A stretch of DNA of 7,925 bases from Luminiphilus sp. (GTDB lineage: Bacteria; Pseudomonadota; Gammaproteobacteria; Pseudomonadales; Halieaceae). A program made the translations under genes and the position numbers. The notes beneath the pieces were generated by a model. That model searched no databases. It saw only the letters and a program-made list of their open reading frames with translations, and had not been told where the DNA came from. The stretch is from the NCBI GenBank assembly GCA_029251065.1, contig JAQXEB010000115.1, positions 1 through 7,925 on the forward strand, read 5' to 3'. Of this stretch, positions 4,821 to 7,925 are shown one piece after another. Numbering within the stretch: position 1 is the first letter of the stretch; every line of letters starts with the position of its first letter.

Positions 4821-6472
4821 TGTACGCCTATACCGAGTTTGACCGCGCGTTCGTTAGAGATCGCGTGTTGCAGTACCGCGATCAAGTGAAGCGCCGCTTA
4901 AACGGTTCTCTCACAGAAGATGAGTTCAAGCCGCTTCGCTTGATGAACGGCGTGTATCTTCAGCTTCACGCTTACATGCTGCGTGTTGCTATTCCTTATG
5001 GCTCGCTGACACCGAGGCAAATGCGCCGGCTCGCGGATATTGCCGACAAGTGGGATAAGGGTTACGGACACTTTACGACGCGTCAAAATATTCAATTTAA
5101 CTGGCCACGACTGATCGATACACCTGACATCCTAGAGGCATTAGCCGACGTCGACATGCACGCCATACAGACCAGTGGCAATACCATTCGCAATGTGACC
5201 ACTGACCAGTTTGCCGGCGCGGCTCTCGACGAGGTGGCTGACCCAAGACCCTATGCTGAACTGATTAGACAGTGGTCCACCGACCATCCCGAGTTTCAGT
5301 TTCTTCCCCGAAAATTCAAAATTGCGATTACCGGCGGTTCCGACGATCGGGCTGTTATTCGAGCGCATGACATCGGCCTTCAGTTGATAGATCTCAAGGG
5401 TCGTGTCGGGTTTAGAGTGTTTGTGGGCGGTGGGTTAGGGCGGACACCGATTATCGGTCAGGAATTGCATGAGGCACTTCCCGCCGAAGATCTGCTGCCG
5501 TATCTCGAGGCAGTTTTGTCGGTCTATAACCTCGCTGGGCGCAGAGACAATAAGTACAAGGCGCGAATCAAGATCACCGTTGGCGAGATGGGCATTGACG
5601 TATTCAGAGAAAAAGTCGAGGCCGCGTTTGAGCGACTGCGACCGGCGTTTACTGGACAGGACTTGAGCGTTCTTGGCGAGATTCAAGCTGACTTCGAACC
5701 ACCGCGTTTTTTGGAGAAGTCACAAGATGTTTACTTCAGCGCGCTCGATAGCGATACGCACTTTAGGGCTTGGGTTGAGCGTAATGCGAATCCGCACAAA
5801 CATCCCTCTTATGCCAGTGTCACGATCAGTTTGAAGGGCCATGGTAATACGCCAGGTGATGCCAGTGCTGCCCAGATGCGAGTGATGGCGGATCTTGCTG
5901 AGCGGTTTGGTCACGAAGAGCTGCGCGTGAGTCATGAGCAGAATATCGTGCTACCTCACGTCGCGCAGGCTGATTTACCTGAGATCTATCGACAGTTGGG
6001 CAAGCAGGGGCTGGCGACCGCAAACATTGGGCTTGTCTCGGACATCATCGCCTGTCCCGGTATGGACTACTGCGCCTTAGCGACAGCACGGTCGATCCCA
6101 ATCGCGCAAGACATTGCACTTCGTTACGAGCGTCGCGAATCTGAGATTGGCGATCTTAAAATTAAAATTTCCGGTTGTATCAATGCTTGTGGGCACCATC
6201 ACGTGGGCCATATCGGCATTCTAGGGCTGGATAAGGCCGGGGTGGAAAACTACCAGGTTACCGTTGGCGGAAGCGCAGGTAATGACGCAGCTATAGGGCA
6301 GAAGATGGGCAGGGGCTTCAGTTTTGAGGAGCTGATGCCGGCTCTCGATCGATTAATTGATACTTATTTAGCCGTGCGGATAGATCAATCCGAGGCCTTT
6401 GTATCGACTGTTGAGCGACTCGGCACGATTCCTTTTCAGGAGGCGCTCTATGTCATCGATAAAACGGCCTAG
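4820..6472 (+). CDS. cysI: Assimilatory sulfite reductase, siroheme hemoprotein (nitrite/sulfite reductase family)
   Basis: A 550-residue cytoplasmic enzyme that reduces sulfite to sulfide with six electrons. It shows the family's duplicated layout: two ferredoxin-like half domains (about 45-110 and 325-390) and two siroheme/4Fe-4S domains. The coupled cluster ligands are C412 and C418 (CPGMDYC, C-x5-C) and C453 and C457 (CINAC, C-x3-C). The substrate and siroheme face shows TTRQNIQFNW (86-95). Nitrite reductases share the fold, but the flanking cysG and cysH make sulfite the likely substrate. No flavoprotein subunit (CysJ) is encoded beside it, so electrons may come from ferredoxin or a donor elsewhere. 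Its end overlaps cysH by 23 bases. Confidence 0.93.
   Translation: MYAYTEFDRAFVRDRVLQYRDQVKRRLNGSLTEDEFKPLRLMNGVYLQLHAYMLRVAIPYGSLTPRQMRRLADIADKWDKGYGHFTTRQNIQFNWPRLIDTPDILEALADVDMHAIQTSGNTIRNVTTDQFAGAALDEVADPRPYAELIRQWSTDHPEFQFLPRKFKIAITGGSDDRAVIRAHDIGLQLIDLKGRVGFRVFVGGGLGRTPIIGQELHEALPAEDLLPYLEAVLSVYNLAGRRDNKYKARIKITVGEMGIDVFREKVEAAFERLRPAFTGQDLSVLGEIQADFEPPRFLEKSQDVYFSALDSDTHFRAWVERNANPHKHPSYASVTISLKGHGNTPGDASAAQMRVMADLAERFGHEELRVSHEQNIVLPHVAQADLPEIYRQLGKQGLATANIGLVSDIIACPGMDYCALATARSIPIAQDIALRYERRESEIGDLKIKISGCINACGHHHVGHIGILGLDKAGVENYQVTVGGSAGNDAAIGQKMGRGFSFEELMPALDRLIDTYLAVRIDQSEAFVSTVERLGTIPFQEALYVIDKTA
6438..6443 (+). promoter_or_regulatory. Ribosome binding site that fixes the cysH start
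   Basis: A full AGGAGG lies 6 bases before the ATG at 6450. An earlier in-frame ATG at 6399 has no such site and would add 17 residues encoded deep inside cysI. Confidence 0.8.
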
Positions 6473-7214
6473 CCCAATTGAGTTGACCCGGTTGGAGGCT
6501 GTGGCCCGGAGGCTTAACGGCGCGTGGTCGGAACTTACGGCAGTCGAGATTCTTAGGAATACATTTGCCGGAAGCTTGTTTATCAAGAACCCCGTCTTGG
6601 TGTCTAGTTTTGGGGCAGACAGTGCAGTGCTGTTGCATCTATTGTCCTTGGTCGAGAAGTCGGCAGAGGTGGTGTTCTTGGATACCGGGTTTCATTTTGA
6701 TGAAACACTGACTTACCGGCGCGAATTGACCCGAGCGTTGGGGCTCACAAAGGTCCGGGTCGCGAGGGTTGACCCGCTAGCCGCTAAGCGTCATGACGCA
6801 CTCGGGCGTCTTCATCGTGATCAGCCCGATGCCTGTTGTCAGTTGCGAAAGGTCAATACGCTCGACAGACACCTCCGTATGAACGACGCGTGGATATCGG
6901 GTCAGCGACAGGCACAGGCATCGACACGGTTGGAGCTTCAGTGCGTTGAGGTTGACCGGTTGCGGGGAAAGCTCAAAATCAATCCACTCGCTCAGTGGTC
7001 TGAGGACGAAATTGCGACTTACAAAGTGGTCAATAACTTGCTCGAGCATCCGTTGGCGAGTGAAGGTTTTTTATCAGTCGGATGCGCACCGTGCACAAGC
7101 CCGGTCATTGCGGGAGAGGACTCGCGGGCCGGGCGGTGGCGTGGATCTGCGAAACTTGAGTGCGGTTTGCATGATCGGACTCACATTATTGCAAGTTCGG
7201 AGAGTGCGGCATGA
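6450..7214 (+). CDS. cysH: Adenylylsulfate (APS) reductase, iron-sulfur type
   Basis: A 254-residue cytoplasmic enzyme that reduces activated sulfate to sulfite with thioredoxin or glutathione as donor. The PP-loop is SSFGADS (52-58), followed by the LDTGFHFDET core (77-86). The 4Fe-4S ligands CC (129-130, in ACCQLRKV) and C212/C215 (GCAPC) place it with the APS-using bacterial and plant-type reductases rather than the cluster-free PAPS reductase of E. coli. The redox cysteine is C238 in the C-terminal ECGLH. This implies that sulfate assimilation here need not pass through PAPS. The start follows the strong AGGAGG. The stop overlaps the DUF934 ATG (ATGA). Sulfite made here goes straight to CysI from the same transcript. 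Confidence 0.93.
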   Translation: MSSIKRPSPIELTRLEAVARRLNGAWSELTAVEILRNTFAGSLFIKNPVLVSSFGADSAVLLHLLSLVEKSAEVVFLDTGFHFDETLTYRRELTRALGLTKVRVARVDPLAAKRHDALGRLHRDQPDACCQLRKVNTLDRHLRMNDAWISGQRQAQASTRLELQCVEVDRLRGKLKINPLAQWSEDEIATYKVVNNLLEHPLASEGFLSVGCAPCTSPVIAGEDSRAGRWRGSAKLECGLHDRTHIIASSESAA

Positions 7215-7579
7215 ATATTGTCATTGATCGCAGTGGTCATTTCGTCAGTGAGCTGGCAATTGAATTTACTGACATCGCGAGTACCCTAGCGACGGACAAG
7301 CTCGATGATCTGTTGGGCTCGGTGGGTATTCGCATTGCATTTGATGGCTTTTCAGACGGTCGTTTTTTGACAATTGCACGACGGTTAAGGCTACTTGGCT
7401 ATGAAGGACATATCTGCGCGGCTGGCGAAATCGTACCTGATCAGTTCCCCATGGCGCTGAGAGTCGGTGTTGATTCGGTCGAGATCAGTGAGGCTCTGGC
7501 ACGTCGGTGTACACAAGAGCAGTGGGTCGCAATGAGTCAGCGTATTCAAGGGAACTACCAGTCTCGTTTGACGGGATAA
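7211..7579 (+). CDS. DUF934 family protein, sulfite reduction companion
   Basis: A 122-residue soluble protein of the DUF934 family, often labelled an oxidoreductase probably involved in sulfite reduction. Visible signature pieces are FDGFSDGRFLTIARRLR (44-60), GYEG (63-66) and AGEIVPDQ (71-78), then a helical C-terminus. There are no cofactor motifs, cysteine pairs or membrane segments, so an enzymatic role is not evident. It starts in the ATGA overlap with cysH, with GGAG 8 bases upstream, and closes the operon. It is found next to cysI and cysH in many proteobacteria, which supports an accessory job such as electron delivery or complex assembly, still undefined. Confidence 0.85.
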   Translation: MNIVIDRSGHFVSELAIEFTDIASTLATDKLDDLLGSVGIRIAFDGFSDGRFLTIARRLRLLGYEGHICAAGEIVPDQFPMALRVGVDSVEISEALARRCTQEQWVAMSQRIQGNYQSRLTG

Positions 7580-7596
7580 TGGTCGCCAGATCTCAG

Positions 7597-7624
7597 ATGA
7601 CAAACAATTCGAAGTCTGTATACT
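7597..7624 (+). promoter_or_regulatory. Promoter of the tRNA-Cys gene
   Basis: ATGACA (7597-7602; 5 of 6) and TATACT (7619-7624; 5 of 6) are separated by 16 bases and followed by a GC-rich discriminator (TCGCGC), as in stable RNA promoters. A 6-base inverted repeat (CGAAGT 7610-7615, ACTTCG 7622-7627) covers the -10. Confidence 0.6.
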
Positions 7625-7636
7625 TCGCGCTTCTTC

Positions 7637-7650
7637 GGAGCAGGTGCTCC
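7637..7650 (+). other. Hairpin in the tRNA leader, possible weak terminator of the cys operon
   Basis: GGAGC (7637-7641) and GCTCC (7646-7650) pair around a 4-base loop and are followed by TTTAT. It could end part of the transcription coming from the DUF934 gene, or be trimmed during tRNA maturation. The short T-run makes strong termination unlikely. Confidence 0.35.
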
Positions 7651-7655
7651 TTTAT

Positions 7656-7729
7656 GGCTCGGTGGCAGAGTGGTGATGCAGCGGATTGCAAATCCGTCTA
7701 CGCCGGTTCGATTCCGACCCGAGCCTCCA
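7656..7729 (+). tRNA. tRNA-Cys (anticodon GCA)
   Basis: A 74-base gene with encoded CCA. The acceptor stem is a perfect 7 pairs (GGCTCGG / CCGAGCC), the discriminator base is T as expected for cysteine, the anticodon GCA is at 7688-7690 in a normal 7-base loop, and the T loop is TTCGATT. The T stem has one C-A mismatch (7703 with 7717). It lies 76 bases after the last gene of the cysteine-pathway operon on the same strand. A T-run (7730-7736) follows directly and may help transcription end. Confidence 0.97.
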
Positions 7730-7812
7730 TTTTTTTAGGGTTCAAGCAGAAGCGGTGGATGACTTCGCCACTTGGCCGAATGCAGCGCGCAATTGCGGAC
7801 AATCCTGCTTTA

Positions 7813-7925
7813 TCAAAAACCACCTGATGCGAGCGCGAGTGGGGCACCTCCTAAGCCTATCAAGGTCGGGATTAAAGGGATGCGGCTCACCTTACCGGTC
7901 TCTTCTGGCGCCGGCTCTGCGGTAG
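7813..7925 (-). CDS. Possible C-terminal fragment of a gene entering from the right edge
   Basis: On the minus strand one frame is open from the window edge to a TGA at 7813-7815, giving about 36 residues: a Pro/Glu-rich stretch (AEPAPEETGKV) and then a hydrophobic, Gly-rich end (PLIPTLIGLGGAPLALASGG). The other two minus-strand frames close within about 45 bases of the edge. It could be the end of a membrane-associated protein, but no family is visible and so short an open stretch may be chance. The segment 7737-7812 between it and the tRNA shows nothing that I can name. Confidence 0.3.
   Translation of the reverse strand, partial: TAEPAPEETGKVSRIPLIPTLIGLGGAPLALASGGF

Noticed and set aside
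6399..6449. Longer cysH start at the ATG at 6399
   Set aside because: The AGGAGG at 6438-6443 points to the ATG at 6450, and the extra 17 residues do not resemble the family N-terminus.
7700..7740. Integration (att) site at the tRNA 3' end
   Set aside because: No integrase, no repeat of the tRNA end and no foreign-looking genes are visible in the 190 bases that follow.
7507..7925. Plus-strand ORFs running through the tRNA (7507-7827 and 7686-7925)
   Set aside because: They translate the tRNA gene itself and have no homology signs.
1..7925. CRISPR array, insertion sequence or toxin-antitoxin pair
   Set aside because: No regularly spaced repeats, transposase motifs or terminal inverted repeats were seen; the small ORFs behind rrtA do not resemble known toxin-antitoxin families.

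Overview
The window looks like a piece of a gammaproteobacterial chromosome, mid-GC and densely packed, probably from a marine lineage. That placement is inference. It rests on a GlyGly-CTERM substrate beside its rhombosortase, a three-domain CysG that aligns without gaps to enterobacterial CysG over its first 140 residues, a tRNA with encoded CCA, and a Fur box of the common gammaproteobacterial form.

Left part (1-1614, plus strand): the 3' end of a secreted protein with an Ig/PKD-like domain closes with a GlyGly-CTERM sorting tail. It is followed by a 204-residue rhombosortase (rrtA), the intramembrane protease that processes such tails. Behind rrtA comes a run of very small ORFs joined by ATGA stop/start overlaps, ending in an 81-residue membrane-anchored protein with two CxxC knuckles. 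The small ORFs are not recognised, and two of them may be one frameshifted gene.

Middle part (1616-2965, minus strand): a Lrp/AsnC-type regulator, then a two-gene unit of a secreted PepSY-like protein and a four-helix cytochrome b561. A clear 17-bp palindromic Fur box sits on the promoter of the two-gene unit, so it is probably iron-repressed and may move electrons at the membrane during iron limitation.

Right part (3003-7579, plus strand): a compact assimilatory sulfate reduction operon, cysG - DUF2849 - cysI - cysH - DUF934, in which every gene overlaps the next. CysH is the iron-sulfur APS reductase type and makes sulfite. CysI reduces sulfite to sulfide with a siroheme/4Fe-4S centre, and CysG makes the siroheme. 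The two DUF proteins are usual companions of unknown role, and no flavoprotein electron donor (CysJ) is present. A 21-bp AT-rich inverted repeat lies in the spacer of the probable cysG promoter, between the divergent Lrp-type gene and cysG, and is a natural operator candidate.

Right edge: a tRNA-Cys (GCA) gene with its own promoter directly follows the cysteine-pathway operon. After it come about 80 bases without a recognised feature, then possibly the C-terminus of a minus-strand gene entering from the right. No mobile element, CRISPR array or rRNA was seen.
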